Shown here piece by piece: positions 38,268-47,427 of a DNA stretch of 64,000 bases. Every line of letters starts with the position of its first letter. Position 1 is the first letter of the stretch. The translations under genes and the position numbers were made by a program. The DNA lies in the NCBI GenBank assembly GCA_015233155.1, contig JADFYG010000012.1, forward strand, positions 1-64,000, given 5' to 3'. The stretch comes from Candidatus Rifleibacteriota bacterium (GTDB lineage Bacteria > Muiribacteriota > Ozemobacteria > Ozemobacterales > Ozemobacteraceae). Under the pieces are notes generated by a model. That model did not search any database. It was given only the letters and a program-made list of their open reading frames with translations, and was not told the origin of the DNA.

Positions 38268-38324
38268 CGTCGGATAAATGACGAATCAGGAAGGCAACTC
38301 AGATAAAAGCGGAATCAGAGGGGT

Positions 38325-39416
38325 TCAGGCGAGAATTTCCTGGTGGCCGTCCTGAGCAAGCTTAACAGTAAGCTGCTTTCCTTTGTTTTCAGGCAGTGAA
38401 AGCATTTTCCGGGAATATGCCTGAGCACGAACCAGAAGTTCTTCCAGCTGAAAATCATCGCGAGCCGGTTCGTGATGTCCAAGAATGAGAATCGGGACAC
38501 TCGCTTCCAACGCAGTGCGCACCCCCCACTCGTATGTACTGTGACCCCAGTCAAACTTGGGCGTATTCCCGGTAACCGAACCTTTTGTTCCCACATAGTC
38601 TTCCGGGGCATACTGGGCATCGTAATACAAAACGGTAGAGCCCTTTGCAATATTTATCAGGCGACTATCCGGAACTGATTTGTGCTCGGTATCAGTTGCA
38701 AACGTAAATTTGTGGCCGGCTGCCTCTATGGCGTAAGCAAAGACTGCATCCGGGTGGGTAAGCTCCTGATAGGTAATAGTCGCAGCTCCAACATGGAGAG
38801 TTTCGCGATCAAGCCTGTGCAGCTCATGGGCGAAACGATCGCAGGGCATGTCATCCCAGGCAACAGGAAAATTAGGGCATTCCTGCTGTCCGGACAGAAC
38901 ATCAGCCAGGCGTTGCTGAGTGGTCTTCTTGCCATAGAAATGAACATTCATTCGATTGTTTCCGGCCAGAAAACCGGGTGCGAAAAATGGGAAACCCTGC
39001 AGGTGATCCCAGTGGAAATGCGTAAAAAACAGATGAATATCGTGTTTCGTACGTTCATCGCAACAGAGCGGATTGACATGCTCTCTGGCAATTAATCGAC
39101 GCATGATTTCACGACCTAAATGACGTATGCCGGTTCCCGCATCGATAAGGATCAGCGGTGCATCCGCCACCTGCACTTCAACACAGGTTGTATCTCCGCC
39201 ATAAGTTCCGGAAAGAGAGGGTGGAAGACTCTTGAGATACTCTTCAATGGCCTCATTTGCGGAAGCGGCACCGAATATTTTTTTCGTCCCGCCATCCTTA
39301 ATAATGCGCTCGATCAAAGCTATCTGCTTTTCGCGAATCTGGCGGGCAGTCAAAGGCGCAGGGACGCTTCCGCGCACTCCCCAAAAAGTGATATTCATAA
39401 CAGGTTTTCTAACCAT
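38325..39416 (-). CDS. Metallo-beta-lactamase-fold hydrolase
   Basis: The opening strand ITFWGVRGSVPAP, the GGDTTCVEVQ loop and the metal motif THFHWDHLQGFPFF (HxHxDH) identify an MBL-fold hydrolase. Later ligands come from FATDTEH and ILGHHEPARDD. Proteins of this form act as cyclic-nucleotide or phosphate-ester hydrolases, and some fuse to receiver domains; the substrate is open. ATG at 39416 with GGGAG seven bases upstream is chosen over an upstream in-frame ATG at 39461. It stands alone, and the terminator of the preceding gene lies about 110 bases upstream. Confidence 0.8.
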   Translation of the reverse strand: MVRKPVMNITFWGVRGSVPAPLTARQIREKQIALIERIIKDGGTKKIFGAASANEAIEEYLKSLPPSLSGTYGGDTTCVEVQVADAPLILIDAGTGIRHLGREIMRRLIAREHVNPLCCDERTKHDIHLFFTHFHWDHLQGFPFFAPGFLAGNNRMNVHFYGKKTTQQRLADVLSGQQECPNFPVAWDDMPCDRFAHELHRLDRETLHVGAATITYQELTHPDAVFAYAIEAAGHKFTFATDTEHKSVPDSRLINIAKGSTVLYYDAQYAPEDYVGTKGSVTGNTPKFDWGHSTYEWGVRTALEASVPILILGHHEPARDDFQLEELLVRAQAYSRKMLSLPENKGKQLTVKLAQDGHQEILA

Positions 39417-39524
39417 GAGATTCTCCCGCCAGTTATGTTTGGTCTTTACAATTCGAAACATTCTACCTCGAAATACAAAAAAAATCTCGATTTCACGGGA
39501 AAATCTTTACTTTCCGAACAGATA

Positions 39525-39564
39525 AAACAAAACCGCCCGTCAAACGATTATTGTCTGACGGGCG
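39525..39564 (-). terminator. Intrinsic terminator of the lipoprotein gene
   Basis: On the minus strand, CGCCCGTCA pairs with TGACGGGCG (39556-39564 and 39534-39542). It is followed by GTTTTGTTTT. Confidence 0.75.
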
Positions 39565-39645
39565 ATTGAACAACTTATGACTCTCAAATGAATGGCATTT
39601 TTTTAATACGCCGGCACTTCATTTTCATCCGTGGAGACACAACGC

Positions 39646-41967
39646 TCAAAGCGCTGATTCGATGAGCTCAAGCAGAAATTCCTTGGTCTGATTTTGCCCT
39701 GAAATAAGAGTCCCGCTTAATCGAACTTGTTTCCCAACCCATTCATCGAGTTTGACGAACCGCTTATCTTCGAAATCCAGAAACGCAGGCTTCAAAACGG
39801 CTCCGTTACAGGGGGAAGCAGGATCGACGGTCTCGAAGAGAAAGAGGCCCGAAACCGCGATTCCATTTGTCTGAGGCTGAATGATACGGCCCTCGGCACC
39901 TTTAAAATACTGTGGTGATGCAGGGGATGGCGGCAAAATAACCGCACCGGTGACTACAATATATAGCGGATCGGGACTGAAGGAGGGCATAACGACTCCC
40001 GGCATGGCCGTCGCACTTCCCGAACTGCCTGGCATTGAAGAACCTGATGAACTCTGTGTACTGACCACCCCTCCCGACGTGATGAACGGATCATTCTTCG
40101 GAACCGGCATTGGCATCGGCTGGTACCCATCGTATGATTCGGGAACAAAGGTCGTCTTCGTAGCCAGGTATCCGGTAACTTCAACGCATTCGAATGCTGT
40201 GAGATCTGTCAGCGTCATAGTGGCAATCGTCTTGCTCCCATCACTCGCCACTTTCAGTGTTGCAAATGCAGTTTTAGCCGAAAGCCAGGCAAGCGGTTGT
40301 GTTGTTGTGACTGTTCCGCCGACAGGTTTGGAGGGCGCTCCCATGGCGACGACGCCGCCTGCGGAGATGTACCCGACATTGGTAGCATCAAGCGAGTGCG
40401 TAAACGTGAATCCGGCAACAGTCTTCTGGGTTGCAAGAGCGGAAACGCTGCCAGAAAGAGAAAATTCCGAGGAATTAGTATCGGGCTTCGATGGATCGGT
40501 GGGCGGTGTCGGAGGCGCGGGAAAATTAAGATTTTCTGGTGAACGTGCCCAGATTATCCAGGCTACAGCCTTCGTCTGTTCATCCGTCAGCGTGATGGCA
40601 GATTTAGCGGCAACGGCACGGATAGCCTTCATCAGACCTGCGAGAAAACTATCCTGCTGATCAATAAATACCTTTACACGAACGGCAGGATCACTCGAAG
40701 ACACATTGGCGCCGGACACATTACCTTTCAAAACAGGCGTCGTGGAGGAATTATCGAGTCGACAGGCATAACCGAAGCCAAACTCGGGAAGACTTATCTT
40801 AAATACTTCAGAGACAAGTTCCGGAGTGAATTTCACCTGAAGAAGGGCGCGACTGAGATATTCCGTAAAAGCGACCATGTCGATACCGGCATCTTTGATG
40901 AGCCGGTAGACTTCACTTGTTGAAGTGATCGTTTCCAAACGTTTTTTGAGCGTCTCGACAAGGCCAAAAAAGCCGGCAAATGATGAAGAATCCGCTACAA
41001 GAACCTTCATCGAAGCGGCAATTGTGTCCAGCATGCGCAAACTTCGCTCACGCAAACGCTCCAGTTCAATTTTCTCAAAGTCACCAGCAAAGCCAGGAGC
41101 AGATTGCATCGTAGTTGCTGCAGGCTCGAAAATCATCGCCTGATCAAGATCATCGAGAGCCTTAAGTTTGTCAGCCGGAATGCCGAGTTCCTGGGCGCGA
41201 GCCGCAAGTTTGCGATCAAATGTCTTCCAGGCCTCATCAGGAGTGATCAAACCCTGCTCTATGCGTTCCTGGATACTCTGCTGAAGATCGAACGCATATG
41301 ATGCAAGCGTATCGGCACTGCCGCCGAGCTTATCATGTCGGGCCTGATCGCGAGCGATGAAATCATCGACGATCTCATCAAGTTTCGCCTGGCTCTTGAG
41401 ACCGGCAAGCGTTTTCCCCGGGAGAAGCGACATGATCTCACCGAGATTCAGGTCAGCCTGTTTGCCCTGACGTGCGGCGCGGCGAACGATCGTCGCGTTA
41501 AGTCCGGAATCAGGATCGAGAGTGGGAGCGCGAACAGATGCTCCGATTTTTATAATCGGCTGTACACCCTCTAAATCACCGCCCGAGCTGCGAGCTCGAA
41601 TGATCAGATTGCGTCGGCCATAAATATCAGGAACACCCGCAAAACGATAGAAGCCACGCTCATTTGTTACAGCTTCCGCAATGACGTGCTCTCCACCCTG
41701 GGCATCAAATGCAATCAGATTGCATGAAGCCCCCGTCAACGGTCGGGCAAGTGCAGTGCCTATATCTGCGCGCAAAGAAGCCGAAATCGAAGTCTGGCTG
41801 ACATATCCCTCAATCGCGGTTACACCGGACGGGGTAGGTCCTGGCCCGACTGGCGAGTTTCCGCCTCCGCTTCCCCCTCCGCCACCACATCCGGTGAGGA
41901 ATGAAGAACATGCCAGTGCAAGAAATACAGACAGAAAACGCATAACGGGGTGACGACGGGTTTTCAT
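39646..41967 (-). CDS. Large lipoprotein of unknown function
   Basis: A lipoprotein signal peptide ends in FLTG-C (lipobox, about residue 27), followed by a glycine run and a PGPTPSG linker. Residues about 50-140 resemble a carboxypeptidase-regulatory-like beta domain (GFYRFAGVP). A long helical stretch (about 170-460) follows, rich in Leu, Asp and Arg and without catalytic motifs. The last 250 residues are beta-rich and Ser/Pro/Gly-rich (SSSGSSMPGSSGS). ATG at 41967 with GGAGG nine bases upstream is the start. An outer-membrane anchored surface role is inferred. No closer family is recognised. Confidence 0.7.
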   Translation of the reverse strand: MKTRRHPVMRFLSVFLALACSSFLTGCGGGGGSGGGNSPVGPGPTPSGVTAIEGYVSQTSISASLRADIGTALARPLTGASCNLIAFDAQGGEHVIAEAVTNERGFYRFAGVPDIYGRRNLIIRARSSGGDLEGVQPIIKIGASVRAPTLDPDSGLNATIVRRAARQGKQADLNLGEIMSLLPGKTLAGLKSQAKLDEIVDDFIARDQARHDKLGGSADTLASYAFDLQQSIQERIEQGLITPDEAWKTFDRKLAARAQELGIPADKLKALDDLDQAMIFEPAATTMQSAPGFAGDFEKIELERLRERSLRMLDTIAASMKVLVADSSSFAGFFGLVETLKKRLETITSTSEVYRLIKDAGIDMVAFTEYLSRALLQVKFTPELVSEVFKISLPEFGFGYACRLDNSSTTPVLKGNVSGANVSSSDPAVRVKVFIDQQDSFLAGLMKAIRAVAAKSAITLTDEQTKAVAWIIWARSPENLNFPAPPTPPTDPSKPDTNSSEFSLSGSVSALATQKTVAGFTFTHSLDATNVGYISAGGVVAMGAPSKPVGGTVTTTQPLAWLSAKTAFATLKVASDGSKTIATMTLTDLTAFECVEVTGYLATKTTFVPESYDGYQPMPMPVPKNDPFITSGGVVSTQSSSGSSMPGSSGSATAMPGVVMPSFSPDPLYIVVTGAVILPPSPASPQYFKGAEGRIIQPQTNGIAVSGLFLFETVDPASPCNGAVLKPAFLDFEDKRFVKLDEWVGKQVRLSGTLISGQNQTKEFLLELIESAL

Positions 41968-42100
41968 TGAATGCAACCTCCTTACAACTACCGTAACCAG
42001 CCTATCGCAAATAAATTACGAGGCATGGCATTTCCGGCAAACCTTGTATGGTAAGAACATCGGCACTTCGCCAATCATTGTGAAGGCAAATCCTATCGGA

Positions 42101-42532
42101 TCATTCTTCATCAGCTGAACCGCGGCGAGTCTGTTTGCGAATGCCTACGATTCGTTTTCCTTCGAGACGACGTGTCCTGGAAGCCCTTGTCGGACGCGTC
42201 GGATGGCGCGTTTTGGGTACTTCGAGAGCCTTCAGAATCATTTCACGCAACCGTTCAAGAGCTGTTTCAAGGTTTCGCCGCTGATCACGGCTTGCCTGGC
42301 TGACGATGATCAGTTTTCCCTCGGCATCAAGACGATTTCTGGCAAGATTGCACAGGCGGATTCGGACTTCCTCCGGAAGTGCCTGACAGGCTTCCGGGTC
42401 GAATCTGAGCTCGATCTTCGAAGATACCTTGTTTACATTTTGCCCGCCGGCGCCAGATGAGCGAACCGCTGTCCATGAAATACAGGCCGTCGGAATAACC
42501 AGTGAATCATTTATAATCAGGGGTTCAAGCAC
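42101..42532 (-). CDS. ArfB/YaeJ-like class I release-factor-domain protein
   Basis: The peptidyl-tRNA hydrolysis motif is present in SSGAGGQNVNKVSSKIELRF (GGQ at about residues 29-31). A basic C-terminal tail (TRPTRASRTRRLEGKR) could enter the mRNA channel of a stalled ribosome, as in ArfB. At 143 aa it lacks the codon-recognition domain of RF1/RF2. The frame opens at GTG. It would rescue stalled ribosomes without needing a stop codon. Confidence 0.85.
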   Translation of the reverse strand: MLEPLIINDSLVIPTACISWTAVRSSGAGGQNVNKVSSKIELRFDPEACQALPEEVRIRLCNLARNRLDAEGKLIIVSQASRDQRRNLETALERLREMILKALEVPKTRHPTRPTRASRTRRLEGKRIVGIRKQTRRGSADEE

Positions 42533-42550
42533 AATCCAACCTTTGTCCCG

Positions 42551-42586
42551 TTAAAATAAACCCGCCCCCCGTGTTCCAGGGAGCGG
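42551..42586 (-). terminator. Intrinsic terminator of the aminotransferase gene
   Basis: On the minus strand the stem CCGCTCCC pairs with GGGGGGCGG (one G-U pair) around TGGAACAC. It is followed by GTTTATTTT. It lies 45 bases past the aminotransferase stop. Confidence 0.7.
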
Positions 42587-42629
42587 ATTCTATACTTTCG
42601 GATGATTGGAAAAAGCGAAAGGCCACAGC

Positions 42630-43745
42630 CTAACAGTTTGAACAACACTTGGCGCCGGATTTCTTCCCTCCATCCAGCTGCCAGATTTCTTCGATGACAC
42701 CAAGAACCTCATCAATATCCTTCATGGTCAACTCGCCCATGTGAGCAATGCGGAAAGTCTTTTCTTTGAGATCGCCGTAGCCATTCGAGATATGAAGATT
42801 GCGCTCAGCAAGCTTTTTATTCAAATCACTGACGTTGAGTGAGCGCGTATTCTTAATGCATGTAACAGTCTCGGACGACGCAGAGCGCGGTGGATACAAG
42901 GCAAAATGCTTCTCGGCCCAATCGCGAACCCGCTCCGCCATCGCATGATGCCGCTGAAAACGGTTATCCAGACCTTCTTTCATGATGCGATCCAGTTGTG
43001 CATCCAGACCGTAAATCATGCTGACTGCCGGTGTAGCCGGCGTCTGATCTTTGGCATCGTATTTAGCGTAATCCAGGAAGTCAAAATAGAAGCCACGAAC
43101 CGGTATGGTTTTGGCGCGATCCATGGCGCGCGGCGCAATGGCAGCAATCGCAAGACCAGGTGGAAGCGCAAAACACTTCTGCACAGAAGCAACAAGGAAA
43201 TCTATCCCAAGACGCTCTGTTTCGATCTTTGCCCCCATCAATCCGGAGACGGCGTCAACACCCCAGATCACGTTCGGATACTTTTTAATGATCTTCGAAA
43301 GAAGTTCGAGGTCGTTCACAACCCCGGTCGAGGTTTCGTTGTACACTGTCGTGATCGTATCGTATTGGCCGGTTGCAAGAGCCTTGTCAATGGCCTCGTA
43401 GTTGTAGGGTTGTCCCCAGTCGACGGTGATCTGATCGGCCTTGATGCCATTGGCAAGAGCAATCTCATGCCAGCGGAAGGAAAATGCGCCGCAGACACAG
43501 GAAAGATTCTTTTGTGCCGTGCAATTTCGCAAAAAGCCTTCCATGAGCCCGGTAGCTGAAGATGCTGACAGAAACATCATGTGCTTAGGCGCAAACAGGA
43601 CTTCCCGGAGTTTGGCTACAACGCGCCTGTGCAAATCGGAATAAACCTTCTGACGGTGCCCGATCATTGGCTTCGACATTGCTTCGAAGATTTCAGGAGC
43701 CACCTCGGTCGGGCCTGGAATGAAGAGCTTTACGTGGGGTTTCAT
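42630..43745 (-). CDS. Class V aminotransferase (serine-pathway type) with Cys tail
   Basis: A PLP-dependent aminotransferase of the alanine-glyoxylate/phosphoserine group. The N-terminus is LFIPGPTEVAPEIF, the PLP aspartate lies in GVDAVSGLMGA, and the Schiff-base lysine is in SVQKCFALPPG. Paired with the upstream phosphoglycerate dehydrogenase it probably makes phosphoserine, though serine-pyruvate or alanine-glyoxylate activity cannot be excluded. Start: ATG with GGAGG. The last residues, GAKCCSNC, form a CCxxC tail that the family normally lacks. The dehydrogenase has a similar tail. A terminator follows. Confidence 0.8.
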   Translation of the reverse strand: MKPHVKLFIPGPTEVAPEIFEAMSKPMIGHRQKVYSDLHRRVVAKLREVLFAPKHMMFLSASSATGLMEGFLRNCTAQKNLSCVCGAFSFRWHEIALANGIKADQITVDWGQPYNYEAIDKALATGQYDTITTVYNETSTGVVNDLELLSKIIKKYPNVIWGVDAVSGLMGAKIETERLGIDFLVASVQKCFALPPGLAIAAIAPRAMDRAKTIPVRGFYFDFLDYAKYDAKDQTPATPAVSMIYGLDAQLDRIMKEGLDNRFQRHHAMAERVRDWAEKHFALYPPRSASSETVTCIKNTRSLNVSDLNKKLAERNLHISNGYGDLKEKTFRIAHMGELTMKDIDEVLGVIEEIWQLDGGKKSGAKCCSNC

Positions 43746-43806
43746 GTCTTCCTCCGTTTATATTGTTTCAAAAGTTTTTGAGATAATGCGTTATTCTGAG
43801 TGATAA

Positions 43807-44760
43807 TCAACAACAGTCACCGCCAGGGCAACAGGAACTCCCGCCACCAAGTTCGGCGATAACAATGTCGACAACTTCCTGACCGGCACGTGATTGCCCT
43901 TCTTTGGTGGAAGCGCCGAGGTGTGGAAGTGCGATGACATTCCGGTGCTTGACCAGCTCAAGATTGGCCGTCGGCTCTTTTTCCCAGACGTCGATCCCGG
44001 CGGCCGCAACAGAACCATCCTCAAGAGCGGCCAAAAGTGATTTTTCATCGACCGCCCCACCTCGGGCACAGTTCACAAGACAGACTCCTTTTTTTATTTC
44101 TTTGAACTGGGCCGCGCCTAGAACAGGGCCTGCCAACTTGTCAAAAGGAATATGCAGACTGATGAAATCACTCTGTTTCAAAAGTTCTTCAAGAGATACC
44201 AGGGAAACGTTCGGTAAAGCTGACTTTTTGAGCATATGGTCGTAAGCGATGACATTCATGCCAAAAGCCTGAGCACGAACGGCGACGGCAATACCGATGC
44301 GGCCAAGACCTATTATTCCGAGAGTTTTTCCGGCAAGTTCGATGCCTTCAAATGACTTCTTGTCCCATTCTCCGCTTTTCATCGAAATATTGGCCCGCCC
44401 GATTCGGCGTGCCAGACCAAGCATGAGAGCAATCGTAAGCTCGGCGACTGATATTGTTGTACAGGCTGGCGTATTTTTAACGGAAATGCCCTTTTCCCTG
44501 GCAGCGACCTGATCTACGTTATCAAGACCAACACCTGCCCGGGCGATCAGCTTCAGCTCCTTGCCGGCTTCGATCACAGGGCGGGTGATCTTACTTGCCG
44601 ACCGGATCACAACTGCCTGGAAGGGCGGAATGAAAGCGACCAGTTCATTGGGACTCATCTTGGTCTTTACCGTAACATCGAATGCCGGATGTTTCTTCAG
44701 TATTTCGATCGCTCCAGCGTTAATGGAATCCGCGATCAGCACCTTGATTTTTTCGGGCAT
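43807..44760 (-). CDS. serA: D-3-phosphoglycerate dehydrogenase (short form) with Cys-rich tail
   Basis: A 2-hydroxyacid dehydrogenase fold. The NAD Rossmann loop is LGIIGLGRIGIAV, the catalytic arginine is near SLHIPFD...NCARGG, and the active-site His is in ALPHLGASTKEGQ. At 317 aa it has no ACT-type regulatory domain, so serine feedback through ACT is not expected. It ends in GGGSSCCPGGDCC, with two CC pairs that have no role in catalysis. It is 61 bases upstream of the aminotransferase, in the same operon, and is driven by a strong promoter. The stop directly after Cys-Cys is TGA. Confidence 0.85.
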   Translation of the reverse strand: MPEKIKVLIADSINAGAIEILKKHPAFDVTVKTKMSPNELVAFIPPFQAVVIRSASKITRPVIEAGKELKLIARAGVGLDNVDQVAAREKGISVKNTPACTTISVAELTIALMLGLARRIGRANISMKSGEWDKKSFEGIELAGKTLGIIGLGRIGIAVAVRAQAFGMNVIAYDHMLKKSALPNVSLVSLEELLKQSDFISLHIPFDKLAGPVLGAAQFKEIKKGVCLVNCARGGAVDEKSLLAALEDGSVAAAGIDVWEKEPTANLELVKHRNVIALPHLGASTKEGQSRAGQEVVDIVIAELGGGSSCCPGGDCC

Positions 44761-44835
44761 GGTTATGCGTTACCAATCCTTTCTGATCCTGTGGGTAAGG
44801 GGAAATACTCAACCATTTCAGCAGAGCTTCCGAAA

Positions 44836-44864
44836 ACTCTAGCACCGCGTTTCCGGCAAGTCAA
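44836..44864 (-). promoter_or_regulatory. Sigma70 promoter of the serine operon
   Basis: On the minus strand: TTGACT (44859-44864), a 17-nt spacer and TAGAGT (44836-44841). It lies about 75 bases upstream of the phosphoglycerate dehydrogenase start. Confidence 0.7.
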
Positions 44865-44975
44865 GGAAAGGATTTTGTCTTGTGCATGCAGGCAGGCTGT
44901 GCTAATCTTTTTCAAACCCCTTTTAAGTTTTGCCTCCCCGGATGACCGGTCGTGGCACAGTATGAGGTGAAGGAA

Positions 44976-45878
44976 ATGAAGAAGCATCGAATGAGTATCT
45001 GGCGGTTGGCTGTTGCGGCAACGATTCTGGCGCTGGCCCCTATCGTAGAACCCTCTGATTGTCACAAGGCATGTGCTGAAGATGCTGGGTCCCGACAGGA
45101 AGCACAGAAGTTGTTCAAGGAAGCCCTGGGCCTGAAACAGGCCGGAAAATTCGAAGATGCCGCCAGGACTTTCGAGAAAGCCGTCAAAAAAGACAGATCT
45201 GTTCTGGGTGAAGATGACAACGGGCTAATCAAGGCTTTGCGAGAATTATATTCGAAACGTATAGAAAAAAATCCGAGCGACGTAGAAGCGCTTGAAGGCA
45301 TGGGCTTCGTGACTTCCGTGTGTGAGGCCGATTTCGCAACAGCGATAGGTCATTATACAAAAGTAGTCTCTCTGACGCAGGACGCACAGGTGAAGGCACG
45401 AGTCACCGGACTCATCGACGGTCTCAAGGCACAGCTCGCGGCGAGCGGCCAGGCGCCTTCTTCCGCCGGTTCCAGGCCGGCAGGTGATTCATCCGCAACC
45501 GCGAGCGGCTCTGCGAATCCTGATTCTCCCGCAGCCAAGGCGACGGCAAAAAGTGAAGAGAAACTCAAAGAGCTGACTCGTTCAAAAGATGACATGGAAG
45601 ACCGATGTTCCAAAATCGAGGCTGACATAAAGAGTCAGGAAGAGGAAAATGAGCGAAACCATCGAATGTATCTGTCTTCAAACGATCGTCGTTATAAGCG
45701 CAAGGAAGATTCCGGAGATCAAGCTCTCGAGTCCAAGAAGGCCGAGTTGGATAAACTCCATGGTGAAATAGACAAAATTGGCAAGCAAATCGATGGTGCC
45801 CAGGGAAAACCCGACAAAAAACCTGACGATGAAAATGAGAATAGCGATAAGCCGGCCCCCGAGGAAAAAAGTGAATAG
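44976..45878 (+). CDS. Secreted TPR/coiled-coil protein, paralog 1
   Basis: A signal peptide (about residues 1-32, ending CAEDA) precedes a TPR-like region (LFKEALGLKQAGKFEDAART and following, about 36-130), a Ser/Ala linker and a long charged coiled coil (about 180-300). The coil includes EEENERNHRMYLSSNDRRYK, which recurs in the next gene. Start: ATG 44976, preceded by GAGGTGAAGGAA. It is a tandem paralog of the gene at 46024, the two diverging mainly in the tail. No family is recognised. Confidence 0.6.
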   Translation: MKKHRMSIWRLAVAATILALAPIVEPSDCHKACAEDAGSRQEAQKLFKEALGLKQAGKFEDAARTFEKAVKKDRSVLGEDDNGLIKALRELYSKRIEKNPSDVEALEGMGFVTSVCEADFATAIGHYTKVVSLTQDAQVKARVTGLIDGLKAQLAASGQAPSSAGSRPAGDSSATASGSANPDSPAAKATAKSEEKLKELTRSKDDMEDRCSKIEADIKSQEEENERNHRMYLSSNDRRYKRKEDSGDQALESKKAELDKLHGEIDKIGKQIDGAQGKPDKKPDDENENSDKPAPEEKSE

Positions 45879-46023
45879 ATTTATTTCATTCATACATTCG
45901 CAATGATATCGTAGCGGCGAACCTTGTGGTCGCAAACAAATATGCACAGGCATTGTGGTACAGATATTTTTAGCTGCTTGTAAGGCATTGAAGAGGCGAT
46001 TGGTTAATATTTGAGGTGAAGGA

Positions 46024-47427
46024 ATGAAGCGAAAGATTGCGGGATGGCATCTGGCAGTAACCGTGGCGATTTCAAGTCTAGCCCCGGGAGTCGTTTTCCC
46101 AGTCTCCGTTCGTATTCATGCCGAGGAAAGCAGCGCGAAACAAGATGCGAAATTATTATTTGATGAAGCTCTGCAACTGAAAAAAGCCGGAAAATTCGAA
46201 GAGGCTGCGAAAAGTTTCGAAATGGCCATTCGTAAAGACCGAACTATTTTGGGCGAAGATGACAACGGACTTATAAACATCTTGCGAGATCTCTATCAGA
46301 AACGCTTGGCGTCCACGCCGGAAGACATTACAGTGCTCGAAGCAATGGGATTCATAACAGCAGTTTGCGACTCGAATTTTTCCAAAGCCATCGAATATTA
46401 TCAAAAAGTCGAAAAACTGACACAGAAAGAGCAGGTGAGAAATCGCACGGCAAGTCTGATCGAGCGCCTCAAAGCCCAGGCGGAAGTCAGCCAGCAGTCA
46501 CAGGCGGAAATCTCCGGAAAAGCTCGCGAAGAGAGGTTGGTATCCTGGAGCGAGATGGAAAAGCAGGATGCCTTGGCAGCCCAATCTGAAGCCGTTGCGG
46601 CACGTGATGCAAAAATGGCCGAAATGTACCGATCGCGAGAAGAGAAAGAAGCACGCATTCCGCAGATCGAAGATGAGTTGAAAGCTCTTGAAGAAGAAAA
46701 TGAACGCAATCACCGCATGTATCTGACGACCAATGATCGGCGATACAAACGCAAGGAAAGCACAGGGGATATAGAATTCGAAGACAAGAAACGCGAGATC
46801 GAAAAGTTAAGAAGTGAAATTACAAAGCTGACGGATGATATTGCAAAAGCATCCAAGGAAGATCCCGGACAGAAGGGCGCAAAAGCAGCAAGTCACGGCG
46901 CCGGAGGTGAAGGCCCCGCAGAACCGGGAGTTGAGCCCGGAACAGCTTCAGAAACTCCGGATGCAAGCGCGACCGGCTCCTCCAGCGGTACTGAAAGCGA
47001 CACGGAAACCGCTACAGGCACGGGGACAGGCACGATTACAGATACAAATATCGACACAAAGACAGATACTGCTACTGCTGGTACTGCGATTCCCGGCAAG
47101 AGTATAAATACAGGCACAGGTACGGGAGCTGATGCGGCTAATCCGGGAGCCAAAGGCCCGGGACAAGTCGCAACTCCCACCGCGAACACTGATACCGGAG
47201 CGAGTTCATCGACCAGAATACCCAGTGAATCGCCTCCCCCCGGTCTTCCGGCCAATCACCCGGACTTTCCCCAGGAACCCGTATCCGAAGGCAACAAATT
47301 GGTTGGCAGCGGAAGTGAAGCAGATGCATTAACAGTTTTGGATACCTCCTCCGGAACCCGCGTTGAAAAAGGCTCTGCTTCCGCTTCCACTACCGTTTCA
47401 TCAGGATCGAATTCGTTGATCCCCTGA
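46024..47427 (+). CDS. Secreted TPR/coiled-coil protein, paralog 2, with low-complexity tail
   Basis: It is built like paralog 1: signal peptide to about residue 33, TPR-like helices (KLLFDEALQLKKAGKFEEAA), a coiled coil with RNHRMYLTTNDRRYKRKE, then a low-complexity tail of about 170 residues rich in Thr, Gly, Ser and Asp (for example TGTGTGTITDTNIDTKTD). A similar GAGGTGAAGGA sequence precedes its ATG, as expected after duplication. The stop overlaps the next gene if that gene starts at CTG 47424. Function unknown; the tail looks like a disordered spacer. Confidence 0.65.
   Translation: MKRKIAGWHLAVTVAISSLAPGVVFPVSVRIHAEESSAKQDAKLLFDEALQLKKAGKFEEAAKSFEMAIRKDRTILGEDDNGLINILRDLYQKRLASTPEDITVLEAMGFITAVCDSNFSKAIEYYQKVEKLTQKEQVRNRTASLIERLKAQAEVSQQSQAEISGKAREERLVSWSEMEKQDALAAQSEAVAARDAKMAEMYRSREEKEARIPQIEDELKALEEENERNHRMYLTTNDRRYKRKESTGDIEFEDKKREIEKLRSEITKLTDDIAKASKEDPGQKGAKAASHGAGGEGPAEPGVEPGTASETPDASATGSSSGTESDTETATGTGTGTITDTNIDTKTDTATAGTAIPGKSINTGTGTGADAANPGAKGPGQVATPTANTDTGASSSTRIPSESPPPGLPANHPDFPQEPVSEGNKLVGSGSEADALTVLDTSSGTRVEKGSASASTTVSSGSNSLIP

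Noticed and set aside
43807..43812. Selenocysteine read-through at the TGA after Cys-Cys in the dehydrogenase
   Set aside because: The downstream frame codes only about a dozen residues, with no conserved motif and no visible SECIS-like hairpin; the partner gene's tail ends in TAG, so TGA is not a shared feature.
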